From the NCBI RefSeq assembly GCF_024171925.1, contig NZ_JAMTCO010000006.1:124001-188000 (forward strand): 64,000 bases of DNA, read 5' to 3'. Position 1 is the stretch's first letter; the number at the start of each line of letters is the position of its first letter. Shown piece after piece: positions 17,440 to 25,155 of the stretch. Source of the stretch: Actinokineospora diospyrosa. Its GTDB lineage: Bacteria; Actinomycetota; Actinomycetes; Mycobacteriales; Pseudonocardiaceae. A model generated the notes under the pieces. That model was not told the origin of the DNA. It saw only the letters and a program-made list of their open reading frames with translations, and ran no database searches. Made by a program: the position numbers and the translations under genes.

Positions 17440-18084
17440 ATGCGCATAGGTTCGATATCCGGTCGCGCGAAGACCGCATTCGCCAGGACGCTCGCGGCGT
17501 TCATTTCCGTGCTGGCGCTTTCCCTTGTCGGTTCCCCCGGGGTCGCCCAGGCGGCCGACTCCGGCGCCGGGCGGGGGTGCGAGTGCGCGACCCCGTCGAT
17601 CGACCGGTTCCAGCAGTGGCTCGCCTCCGGTGAGGGGACGACGGTCCCGGCGACCGGGAGCCTGCTCGTGCGGGAGGGTCGCGGCCACGTCGCCAAGATC
17701 GACTTCGTGAACGCCGAGTGGCACGTGTTCGTCGTCTGGCTGGGCAACAAGTTCGAGGCGCAGGCCGACCTCACCAGGTCGTCCGGTTTCTGGATGACCT
17801 ACAGCGCCACCGACGACCTCTACGTGCAACTCCGCCCGGCGTCCCAGTGGAGCGGTGGCGACAAATGGCTGACGCTCGTGCCGTCGACCCGCGGCAAGGT
17901 TGTCCGGAAGTTCTTCCCGTTCACACCGGACAAGTGGACCTGGCTGCCTGAATTGGGCAAGCCGTCGCACACTTTCGCTTCGGCGCTGAGTGAGGCGCGC
18001 GGATTTGTTTTCGTCGGCAAGACGGCCAACAAACTCAAGTTCGAAGGTCTTCGCATCGACCGGTACCAGCCGCCCTGCGTGTGA
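17440..18084 (+). CDS. Secreted hypothetical protein
   Basis: 214 residues from ATG 17440. A Sec signal peptide with Arg/Lys start, hydrophobic core LAAFISVLALSLVG and cleavage near VAQA-AD is followed by a mature domain of about 175 residues with a Cys pair near its start (CECA) and one Cys at the end. It is rich in aromatic residues (FWMTYSATDDLYVQLRP, DKWTWLPELG). I do not recognise the family. Aromatic-rich beta structure would fit a carbohydrate- or wall-binding role, but that is speculation. An upstream in-frame start would precede the signal peptide and is disfavoured. A strong hairpin terminator follows. Confidence 0.8.
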   Translation: MRIGSISGRAKTAFARTLAAFISVLALSLVGSPGVAQAADSGAGRGCECATPSIDRFQQWLASGEGTTVPATGSLLVREGRGHVAKIDFVNAEWHVFVVWLGNKFEAQADLTRSSGFWMTYSATDDLYVQLRPASQWSGGDKWLTLVPSTRGKVVRKFFPFTPDKWTWLPELGKPSHTFASALSEARGFVFVGKTANKLKFEGLRIDRYQPPCV

Positions 18085-18091
18085 AACGCCC

Positions 18092-18128
18092 GGCAAGGCA
18101 GGCCCACGTCCGGTGGGCCTGCCTTGCC
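18092..18128. terminator. Bidirectional terminator hairpin
   Basis: A perfect 16-bp stem, GGCAAGGCAGGCCCAC against GTGGGCCTGCCTTGCC, with a 5-base loop. It sits between the ends of two convergent genes (18084 and 18135), so it can terminate both. Confidence 0.85.
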
Positions 18129-18134
18129 GCTGTC

Positions 18135-18485
18135 TCAGGACTGCAGTTCGCGCACCTGGTGCAGCCAGCCGGTGAACAGCTCCTCGTCGACCTCGGCGAG
18201 CGCGGCGATCTTGACCGAGGCCATGCCCTGGGCGCCCGCGACCAGCCGCCCGGACGGGTCGGTGACCTCCTGCCCGCGCCACAGGCCGAAGGTGACGTAC
18301 TTCGTGTAGGCCTTGACCAGGCAGACCGGCTGCTTGCCCGGGGCCGCCCCCAGGCTCCACACGGGGTGGCCGTGCCACAGGGCGCCGGTGCCCGGCACGA
18401 CGGTCTCGATCAGCGCCGCGAGCTCGTCGGCGATCTCCTGCAGGTGTGCGGGCAACGTGGCGTTGTACTCGGCGACGGTGGTCAT
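18135..18485 (-). CDS. DUF1801 (YdhG-like) domain protein
   Basis: 116 residues, a single small domain that matches the DUF1801 pattern: an N-terminal Y-N-A-x-L-P-A-H helix, ALWHGHPVWSL, CLVKAYTKYVTFGLWRG in the centre and a C-terminal helical segment. The fold is SCP-like/YdhG and its biochemical role is unknown. It lies 27 bases downstream of the DUF998 gene on the same strand, suggesting a two-gene transcript. Confidence 0.85.
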   Translation of the reverse strand: MTTVAEYNATLPAHLQEIADELAALIETVVPGTGALWHGHPVWSLGAAPGKQPVCLVKAYTKYVTFGLWRGQEVTDPSGRLVAGAQGMASVKIAALAEVDEELFTGWLHQVRELQS

Positions 18486-18512
18486 GATCCGGTGTCCTCT
18501 CGGGGGTCGGCG

Positions 18513-19154
18513 TCAGCGCGATTCGGCGGCGACGGTGGAAACCCACGCCATGGCGGTGATCGCGCCGATGGCAAGGGTGAGACTGCCGGCAGGGCCACCC
18601 GACATCGCCCACAGGTCCCCCACGAGCAGGGCCGTGCCCGCGACCAGCGACAGCACGGCGTGCGCGCGGCGGCCGGCCCGGGAGTACGACCGGGCGAGGA
18701 CGTAGCAGGTGGCGATGAGCGAGATGAAGGCGATCGACCCCGCTGCCATGTGACCGAGGTCGTGCCAGGTCAGCACGCCCGGTCCGGCGCCGAGCGGGAA
18801 GCCGTTGCCGGGGCTCATCGTGAACACCCCGGCGGCGATCATCGCGATGCCGTTGACGCGGATCAGCCTGGGCGCCCACACGCTGCTGAGTGCTCGGGCC
18901 AGCCCGCTCGCGCCGAGGACCGTGAGCAGGCCCGCGATGACGAAGTTCAGGATCTGCAGCCAGCCGAGGTCGCCGGTGGACAGGAGGCTGAGCGGGTGTC
19001 TGGTCAGGTCGAACCCCGCGCGGGTCGCGGCCTGGGCCAGGGAGACCGCCGCCCACAGCGGTGCGGCGACGGCGCCGCAGGTGAGCAGGGCTCGGGTGGT
19101 CGTGCTGCGGTTGATGGTCGTCGCGGGGCGGGTGGGGGCCTGGGTGGCGGTCAT
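18513..19154 (-). CDS. DUF998 integral membrane protein
   Basis: 213 residues from ATG 19154. Six hydrophobic segments and the DUF998 signatures TRHPLSLLSTGDLGWLQ and FTMSPGNGFP are present. The family occurs widely in actinobacteria without a known activity. The annotated frame continues far upstream but that part is only the Pro-rich antisense shadow of other DNA; the family starts at this ATG. Co-transcribed with the DUF1801 gene. Confidence 0.88.
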   Translation of the reverse strand: MTATQAPTRPATTINRSTTTRALLTCGAVAAPLWAAVSLAQAATRAGFDLTRHPLSLLSTGDLGWLQILNFVIAGLLTVLGASGLARALSSVWAPRLIRVNGIAMIAAGVFTMSPGNGFPLGAGPGVLTWHDLGHMAAGSIAFISLIATCYVLARSYSRAGRRAHAVLSLVAGTALLVGDLWAMSGGPAGSLTLAIGAITAMAWVSTVAAESR

Positions 19155-19546
19155 GGCGGTGACCCTTTCGATCGGCGGTTCCTGCCCACCCGTCGCCCGG
19201 GCCGATGTGACAGGGAATGCCCGATCGGGTGATCTTCCCGGGGCGCTTCGGCCCTGACCTCGGCGGTGAGTTGTCCACAACCCCGCGAGTTGTCCACGGA
19301 CTTCGGCGGTCCCTGGTTCGAGGCGGGGGCACTGGTAGACTGGGCCTGGGGACGCCCCCCGGGTTCGGGTGGGGGCACGGCGCGTGGCGTTTGCGGTTGC
19401 GGCGCTGGTTGTCGGCGTTTGTGTGCTGGTGTGGTTGGCGGTCCCGGTGTGGCGTCGCTGGGCTGTGGTGCTGGTGTGGGGGAGCGTCGGAGGCCTGCTG
19501 TGGCGGGGCTTTCCGGGGAATGGCTGGCGTCCACGGGGGTACGGGG
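19155..19546. other. Intergenic region with G/T-rich stretch
   Basis: About 390 bases between two leftward genes. It holds a DnaA-box-like pair at 19271-19298. Downstream of that lie GGTAGACTGG, which looks like a -10 element, and a G/C hairpin-like run near 19350-19375. A 64-codon frame at 19369-19563 has a hydrophobic stretch (VAALVVGVCVLVWLAV) but overlaps the end of the WD40 gene, and its composition can be explained by the G/T-rich DNA. I do not call it a gene. Confidence 0.45.
19271..19298 (+). repeat. DnaA-box-like pair, copy C
   Basis: TTGTCCACA at 19271 and TTGTCCACG at 19290, again 19 bp start to start as in the four complete modules elsewhere. The rest of the 106-bp module is not conserved, except a GGTAGACT hexamer region about 40 bp downstream. 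Confidence 0.7.
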
Positions 19547-22500
19547 TCAGCAGCCGAGGGTGAAGGGGTCGTCGGGGAAGCGGGTTCGCCAGGTGTCGGC
19601 GCGGTCGAGGCCCGCGGTTTCGGTGCAGATCCGCTCGATGGCCAGGTCGAGGTCGACGTCCCAGAGGCGGGCGCTGGTGTCGTGGCTGCCGGAGGCGAGG
19701 ACCCGGCCGTCGCCGCGGAAGGAGAGGGCGGAGATCCGGCCGCCGTTGCCGCGCAGGGCGGCGGTGATGGTGGGGGCGCCCGGGTCGGACACGTCGAGCA
19801 GGAAGACCCCCTTGTCCATGCCACCGGTCGCCAGTTGGCGCGGGTTGGTCGGGTTGAAGGCCACCGCCCACATGGAATCGATGTTGCCGATCAGGCCGAC
19901 CCGTTGAGCTGTGGTCGGGTCCCAGAGGCGGACGGTGAAGTCGGTGCTCGCCGAGGCCAGCAGTTTCCCGTCCCCGCTGAACGCGACCTTGTTCACCGCG
20001 TCGATGTGCTCGGCGAGCGTCGCCCGGGGGGACCGCGGATCCGCGACGTCCCAGAGGTGGACCTTCGTGTCCATGGCGCCGGTCGCCAGGGTCTTGCCGT
20101 CCGGGCTGAACGCCACCGAGGTCACCTGCGCGGTGTGTCCTATGAGGACGTGGCGGACCTCGAACGACGGGACGTCCCACAGGATCACCCGTTCGTCACC
20201 GCTGCCGGAGGCGAGCATCGTGCCGTCCCGGTTGAAGGCGAGGGCGGTGACGTGGCTGGGGTGGTCGTCGAGCCGGTGCAGCAACACGGGGTTGGCCGGG
20301 TCCCGCACGTCCCAGATCCGCAGGGTGTGGTCCCAGGACCCGGAGGCGAGCAGGGTGCCGTCGCGGTTGAGGGCCACTGAGGAGACGTTGTGGTCGTGGT
20401 GGATGCGTGTCGGGTACTGCTTGGGGTGGTGGGGATCGCGGACGTCCCACAGGCCGACGGTGAAGTCGTGGCTCGCCGTCGCCATGAGCGCCCCGTTCTC
20501 GCTGTAGGCGACGTCGTCGACCAAACGGGTGTGCACGGCCATGCCCGTCCGTTCCAGCCCGGAGATCTTGGCAGCGCCGCGGATCCCCACACTCGCCACG
20601 GTCGAGCCTTTCGGGTTGAAGGCGACCCCGTGCACCGCGCCCTCGAACCGCGTCACGAACAAGGGCCCGGAGGGTTGCCTCGGGTCGCTGATGTCGCGCA
20701 CCGCGACGGCGTTGTCGTTGCCCGCGCTCGCCACCAGCTTTCCGTCCGGGCTGAAGGCGACCGCCAGGGTTCGCCGCCACCCGCCGATGCTCTCGGACAG
20801 CTTCTCCGGGTGCGCGAAGTCCCTGACGTCCCACAGGAGGGTGGTCGAGTCGTACCCGCCCGCCGCCAGCAGCCCGTTGTCCGGGCTGAACGTGACCGAG
20901 GTGGCCACGTCCAGGTTGTCCGGCGCGATGACGGCTGTTCCAGGATCCGCCATCGCGAACAGCCGCACGTTCCCGTCAGCGCCGCCGGTGGCCAGCACGT
21001 GGTCGTCGCTGGTCAGCGCCACCGACCGAACCCCGGCGCCGTTCTCGATCGGCCGCACCAACCTCGGCACCGCCGCGATGTCCCACACCCGCACCCACCC
21101 GTCGAGGCTGCCGGTGATCAGGCGGCCGCCCCGGTCGAACGCGACCGAGGTGACCGCTTGGCTGTGGCCGGTCACCTTGCGCGGTGGCCGTTGCGGATCG
21201 CCGACGTCCCACAGCAGCACGGTCTGGTCGGCACTGCCCGCGGCGAGGGTCCGCTTGTCCTGGCTGAACGCGATGGACGTGATCGCCCCACCGCCCGCCA
21301 GCCTGCCGATCAGCACGGGCGTGCGGGGCCGGTCCAGGTTCCACAGCTGCACGGTCCGGTCGTCCCCGCCGGTGGCCAGCAAGGAGCCGTCGCGGCTGTA
21401 GGCGACCGCGTTCGCGGTATCGGTGTGCCCGGGCAACGGCGTGTTGTAGATGTCCTGCAGTGCGCCCATGATCGCGCCGCGCGCCTCCATGGTGGGGTCG
21501 ACGCGGTACCCGGCGAGGGCCACCTGCGCGCTCGCGGCCGAGTCGGAGGTGGCCAAGCTCGCCGAGTACCCCGCGGAGTCCCTGGACACCGTCTCGGCGT
21601 GCGTCTGGGCCGTGATCACCCGGATCTTGATGGTGTACGCGGAGCCGCCGAGCGCCACCAGGGCCAGGACGGTGACCAGGGCGACGAGTTGGCGCCGCCG
21701 TCGCACCTTGCGCTTGGCCGCGGCGAGCGCGTCGCGTTCGTGCTGGATCGAGTGGTCCAGGAACTCCACGGCCACCCGGGGCAGGACCCGGCGCTCCGGG
21801 TCGGTGTCGGCCCAGGGCACGACCCCGGCGAGCTTGGCGGGCCGGTACAGGTCGTGCGGGTGCCTGCCGTCGCGGTCCCACGCCTGGGCGGCCTCGACCA
21901 GCCGCTGGCGGGCGAGCAGCCGTTCGCGGTCCTCGTCGATCCAGGACCGCAGCAGCGGCCACTCCCGGATCAGCACCTCGTGGGTGAGCTCCGCCGTCTT
22001 GCCGTCCACGGTGACCAGCCGGGCCCGGGTGAGCTCGCGCAGCACCTGCTGGGTCGGCTCGTCGGCGAGGTCGTCGAGCGGGACCCGGCGGCGGGTGTCG
22101 TCGCTGCCGTCACCGATGACGACCATGGACAGCAGCAGGCGCTTCGCCGCGTCCCGGCCCGCGTCGTCAAGGTCGTCGTAGGTGCGGTTCGCCTGGTCTT
22201 TGATCGCGCCGATACCGCCTGCGGCCAGGTAGCCCTGGCGGGTCAGCGTGTTGTCGGTCTGGTTGCGCCAAGTCGCCTCCAGCGCGTACGACAGCAGCGG
22301 GAGCTGACCGCCGGTGTCCGTGCGGCCGGTCGCGGCGAGGTCGCGGATGCCCAGGTCGTGCAGGATCGACTCGACCAACCCGGCCTCGATCTCCATGCCC
22401 GCCGCGGGCGCCTCGATGGCTTCACGCAACTGCTCGACGCTCATCCGCGGCAGGATGTAGTTGCTCTGCAGCGGCGCTGTCAGCTCCGGGTGGGCCATGC

Positions 22501-23812
22501 AGTGGCGGAAGAAGTCCGCGCGCATGCCGATGACCACGACCGTGGGGTCGGCGTTGTGCGGAAGAGCTGCCAGCGCCTGGATGAAGTCGTGCCGTTCCTG
22601 CTCGTCGGCGCAGAGGGTGAAGACCTCCTCGAACTGGTCGACTACGACGACCCGTACGTCCCCGGGGTCCAGCGCCAACCGCGCAAGCGCCGCCGTGAGC
22701 TGGTCACCGGGGTCGGCCGTGGGGGTGAACACCACCGCGCGGCTCTCCTGCGCCCGCCCCCGGATCGTCAGGCGCTGGTGCAGCCCCGGGATCAGCCCGG
22801 CCCGCAGCAGTGACGACTTGCCCGCGCCCGACTCGGCGATGACGAACAGCGGGGCCGGGTTGGCCAGCCGGTGGTTGAGCAGGGCGATCAGGTCCTCGGT
22901 CTCGGTGTCACGGCCGAAGAACCGGTCGGCGTCCTCGGTGTGGAACGTGGACAACCCCAGGTACGGGCACTTCGGGCGGTCGGTCACCGGGGTCGCGGTC
23001 CCGCGCGGCAGGGGCAGCATCGCGTAGGTGGCCCCGGGATCGGCGATGATCCGCTTGAGGTCCGCCTGCCCCGGCTGCGTCAACTCGACCCCGAGGTCCA
23101 GCCGCGTGAGCGCCCAGTCGACGAACGTCTGGATCTGCTGGTTCGATCGTGAGAGGGCATGCGCGCCCAGCAGGATCAGGCCCTCGGTGGCGGATTCGTC
23201 GGTGATCTGGTGCCGGATCGCGGTGGCGGCCTCGGCGGCTGATTCGGGGTCGCCGAGCATCAGCAGTTGCCTGCAGTAGAGGGTCAGGACCTGATCCAGG
23301 CGACTGCGGATCGTCACACGTGCCGACGTCGCCCACGACGACACCACTCCGGTCAGCGGTGGCCCGGTCACCAGGTCGAGCGCTTCGCGGCAGACCCGTG
23401 CGGCGTCGGCGTGCGCGCCCGCGGTCGCCAGTCGCTTGGCCTCGCCGTAGGCGTTGATCACCTGGTGGTAGTCGACGAGTTCCTGGCTGATGCGCAGGGT
23501 GTAGCCCCGGTCGCGCGTGCCGACGATCAGATCGTCGCCGCCACCGGCGCGGGAGAGCTCCTTGTTGAGCTCGCGCAGGTACTTGGTGGTGGTAGCCGGA
23601 GCGGGGTCATTTCCGGCCCACACCCGTTCGATGAGCACGCTGTGCGGAACCAGCCCACCGGACTGCCACGCCAGCGCGGCCAGGATCTCCCGGCCCTTGG
23701 TGGCCGTGATCTCGACGTCGGTGCCCGTGGCGCGGGAGCGCAGCCGCACGTCGCCGAGCAACCGGACCTCGACCAGTGCCCGCTCGGTCGCCAAGCCCTG
23801 TTCTAGCACCAA
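19547..23812 (-). CDS. SARP-like DNA-binding - STAND ATPase - WD40 regulator
   Basis: 1,421 residues. Residues ~12-105 form an OmpR/SARP-type winged helix (VEVRLLGDVRLRSR...AGNDPAPATTTKYLREL), followed by a helical BTAD-like part. Around residue 300 a novel STAND ATPase begins (CPYLGLSTFHTEDADRFFGR) with Walker A ESGAGKSSLL near residue 332 and Walker B VVVVDQFEEVF near 391. A hydrophobic segment, QLVALVTVLALVALGGSAYT (about residue 705), may anchor it in the membrane. The remaining ~650 residues are about fourteen WD40 repeats (x-LASGSxDxTVRLWDV). A TTG/GTG start at 23812/23809 follows AGGCGGG. Such proteins are ATP switches that sense a ligand through the propeller and regulate transcription. 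It is divergent from the peptide/ThiF pair and may control it. Confidence 0.88.
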   Translation of the reverse strand: MVLEQGLATERALVEVRLLGDVRLRSRATGTDVEITATKGREILAALAWQSGGLVPHSVLIERVWAGNDPAPATTTKYLRELNKELSRAGGGDDLIVGTRDRGYTLRISQELVDYHQVINAYGEAKRLATAGAHADAARVCREALDLVTGPPLTGVVSSWATSARVTIRSRLDQVLTLYCRQLLMLGDPESAAEAATAIRHQITDESATEGLILLGAHALSRSNQQIQTFVDWALTRLDLGVELTQPGQADLKRIIADPGATYAMLPLPRGTATPVTDRPKCPYLGLSTFHTEDADRFFGRDTETEDLIALLNHRLANPAPLFVIAESGAGKSSLLRAGLIPGLHQRLTIRGRAQESRAVVFTPTADPGDQLTAALARLALDPGDVRVVVVDQFEEVFTLCADEQERHDFIQALAALPHNADPTVVVIGMRADFFRHCMAHPELTAPLQSNYILPRMSVEQLREAIEAPAAGMEIEAGLVESILHDLGIRDLAATGRTDTGGQLPLLSYALEATWRNQTDNTLTRQGYLAAGGIGAIKDQANRTYDDLDDAGRDAAKRLLLSMVVIGDGSDDTRRRVPLDDLADEPTQQVLRELTRARLVTVDGKTAELTHEVLIREWPLLRSWIDEDRERLLARQRLVEAAQAWDRDGRHPHDLYRPAKLAGVVPWADTDPERRVLPRVAVEFLDHSIQHERDALAAAKRKVRRRRQLVALVTVLALVALGGSAYTIKIRVITAQTHAETVSRDSAGYSASLATSDSAASAQVALAGYRVDPTMEARGAIMGALQDIYNTPLPGHTDTANAVAYSRDGSLLATGGDDRTVQLWNLDRPRTPVLIGRLAGGGAITSIAFSQDKRTLAAGSADQTVLLWDVGDPQRPPRKVTGHSQAVTSVAFDRGGRLITGSLDGWVRVWDIAAVPRLVRPIENGAGVRSVALTSDDHVLATGGADGNVRLFAMADPGTAVIAPDNLDVATSVTFSPDNGLLAAGGYDSTTLLWDVRDFAHPEKLSESIGGWRRTLAVAFSPDGKLVASAGNDNAVAVRDISDPRQPSGPLFVTRFEGAVHGVAFNPKGSTVASVGIRGAAKISGLERTGMAVHTRLVDDVAYSENGALMATASHDFTVGLWDVRDPHHPKQYPTRIHHDHNVSSVALNRDGTLLASGSWDHTLRIWDVRDPANPVLLHRLDDHPSHVTALAFNRDGTMLASGSGDERVILWDVPSFEVRHVLIGHTAQVTSVAFSPDGKTLATGAMDTKVHLWDVADPRSPRATLAEHIDAVNKVAFSGDGKLLASASTDFTVRLWDPTTAQRVGLIGNIDSMWAVAFNPTNPRQLATGGMDKGVFLLDVSDPGAPTITAALRGNGGRISALSFRGDGRVLASGSHDTSARLWDVDLDLAIERICTETAGLDRADTWRTRFPDDPFTLGC

Positions 23813-23940
23813 TTTTCCCGCCTCTGACCTGTGGATTCCGGGTTCGCATCCGCCTTGGCACCCGCTTTGGGGCCCGAGGTGGTCCCGACTCTTACGGCCA
23901 GTGCGGCGGGATCGACCGCCGCGGTGCCGAGGAGGCGGAC

Positions 23941-24063
23941 GTGGGAGAACAGCAGGCGGTCCAGACGACGGACACCGCGCAGCAGGTGGGTCAGGTGCCC
24001 GTGCTCGACATCGGCCCGGTCGAACCTGGGTTGACCTTCTGCCCCCGCAACACCCAGGCCTGA
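23941..24063 (+). CDS. 40-aa peptide, candidate RiPP precursor for the adjacent ThiF-like enzyme
   Basis: GTG at 23941 is preceded by a perfect GAGGAGG five bases upstream, the strongest ribosome site in this region. The 40-residue product is polar at the N-terminus (Gln/Thr-rich), has VPVLDIGPVEPG in the middle and ends LTFCPRNTQA. The stop is 15 bases before the ThiF-like ATG, which has its own GGAGGAC. The middle resembles the leader motif of FxLD-type lanthipeptide precursors (L-D-V/I-x-x-V-E), though the first aromatic residue is absent. One Cys, two Thr/Ser-type residues and a C-terminal Asn-Thr-Gln-Ala are potential modification sites. The longer open frame upstream (from 23776) lacks a ribosome site. 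The role is inferred from position, ribosome site and the partner's domain content. Confidence 0.6.
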   Translation: MGEQQAVQTTDTAQQVGQVPVLDIGPVEPGLTFCPRNTQA

Positions 24064-24078
24064 GCCGGAGGACAGCCG

Positions 24079-25155
24079 ATGCGACCCAAGGTCAAGATCG
24101 AACACCGGCCGGTCCGGTACGGCACGGACCTCGTGCACCTCGGCGGGATGGCCGCCGTCGCCGACCCCGCGGGGTGGGTGTGGGCGTTGCTGGAGTTGCT
24201 GGACGGCACGCGCACGGTCGGCGAGGTTGCCGCTGAGCTCGCCCGCCAGTTTCCGGACCGACCCGCGAGCGCGGTGCGGGCGGCGATAAGTGAACTGTGG
24301 GCCCGTGGCCACCTGCTCGACGCGGACGCACCGGCCCCGCCGGAGCTCTCGGTGGGCGAGGTGGAGCGGTACAAGGCAGGGGTGTCGTTCGCCGACTGGG
24401 CGGACAACCGGCCGCGCGCCAGCCGGTGGGCGACTCAACTGCTGCTCAAGCAGGCGCGGGTCGCGGTGATCGGTGTCGGCGGTGTCGGCAGCATGGCCGC
24501 CTGGGCGCTGGCGGTCTCGGGGGTCGGGCACCTGCATTGCGTCGACCACGACGTGGTGGAGCTGTCCAACCTCAACCGGCAGGCGCTCTACACCGAGTCG
24601 GACCTCGGGCGGCCGAAGGTCGAGGTCATCGTGGAGCGGCTGCGTGCCCGCAACTCCGACATCGAGGTGAGCGGCGAGTTCCGCCGGGTCGACGGTCCGG
24701 CGGCGGTGCGCGCGCTGGCCGTGCGCTCCGACGTCCTGCTGCTGGCCGCGGACACGCCTGGGGAGATCGCCGGCTGGGTGGACCGGGTGTGCGCGGAGAC
24801 GGGGACCGCTTGGGTGCGTGGCGGGTACCACGGTCCCCAGCTCAGCATCGGTGTCTTCCGGCCGGGCGCGGGGCCGTGCCACAACTGCCTCCACGCCGAG
24901 CAGGACGCCCGGCAAGCCGCCGCTGCCGAGACGCCGTGGTCGCCCGGCGTCGGGATCCCGGCGCCGCACTCGGCCAACGCGATCAGCACGGGCATCACCG
25001 GGCTCATGGCGGCGGAGGCGGTGCAGGCCCTCATCACCGGTGTTCCCGCGATCCGGACGAACTGCCACTACGGTCACAACCTCCTCGGGGGCTGGGATGT
25101 TCGGGGACTCGACGCGCCAAGTCCGCACTGCCCTAACCGTCATCCGCGGCCTTGA
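24079..25155 (+). CDS. ThiF/E1-like adenylyltransferase with N-terminal peptide-binding (RRE-like) region
   Basis: 358 residues. Residues ~1-95 look like a PqqD/RRE-type winged helix (VWALLELLDGTRTVGEVAAE), which in RiPP enzymes grips the precursor leader. The E1 domain follows: VAVIGVGGVGSMAAWAL (ATP-binding loop, about residue 131), VDHDVVELSNLNRQALY with the catalytic Asp/Arg, and DLGRPKVEV with the conserved Lys. One CxxC pair is present (PCHNC, ~269) and the second zinc pair is reduced to Cys-His-type residues near the C-terminus. Relatives adenylate peptide C-termini or backbones (MccB in microcin C, cyclodehydratase E1 halves, ThiF/MoeB). The peptide gene 15 bases upstream makes a RiPP or peptide-nucleotide product plausible. 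It overlaps the convergent NB-ARC gene by 23 bases. Confidence 0.85.
   Translation: MRPKVKIEHRPVRYGTDLVHLGGMAAVADPAGWVWALLELLDGTRTVGEVAAELARQFPDRPASAVRAAISELWARGHLLDADAPAPPELSVGEVERYKAGVSFADWADNRPRASRWATQLLLKQARVAVIGVGGVGSMAAWALAVSGVGHLHCVDHDVVELSNLNRQALYTESDLGRPKVEVIVERLRARNSDIEVSGEFRRVDGPAAVRALAVRSDVLLLAADTPGEIAGWVDRVCAETGTAWVRGGYHGPQLSIGVFRPGAGPCHNCLHAEQDARQAAAAETPWSPGVGIPAPHSANAISTGITGLMAAEAVQALITGVPAIRTNCHYGHNLLGGWDVRGLDAPSPHCPNRHPRP

Noticed and set aside
19369-19563. 64-codon hydrophobic frame as a small membrane protein
   Set aside because: No ribosome site, overlaps the end of the WD40 gene, and the hydrophobic residues follow from a G/T-rich stretch.
24079-25155. ThiF-like enzyme as part of an anti-phage ubiquitin-like system
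   Set aside because: No E2-like, JAB peptidase or CD-NTase partner is present, and the N-terminal domain points to peptide modification instead.
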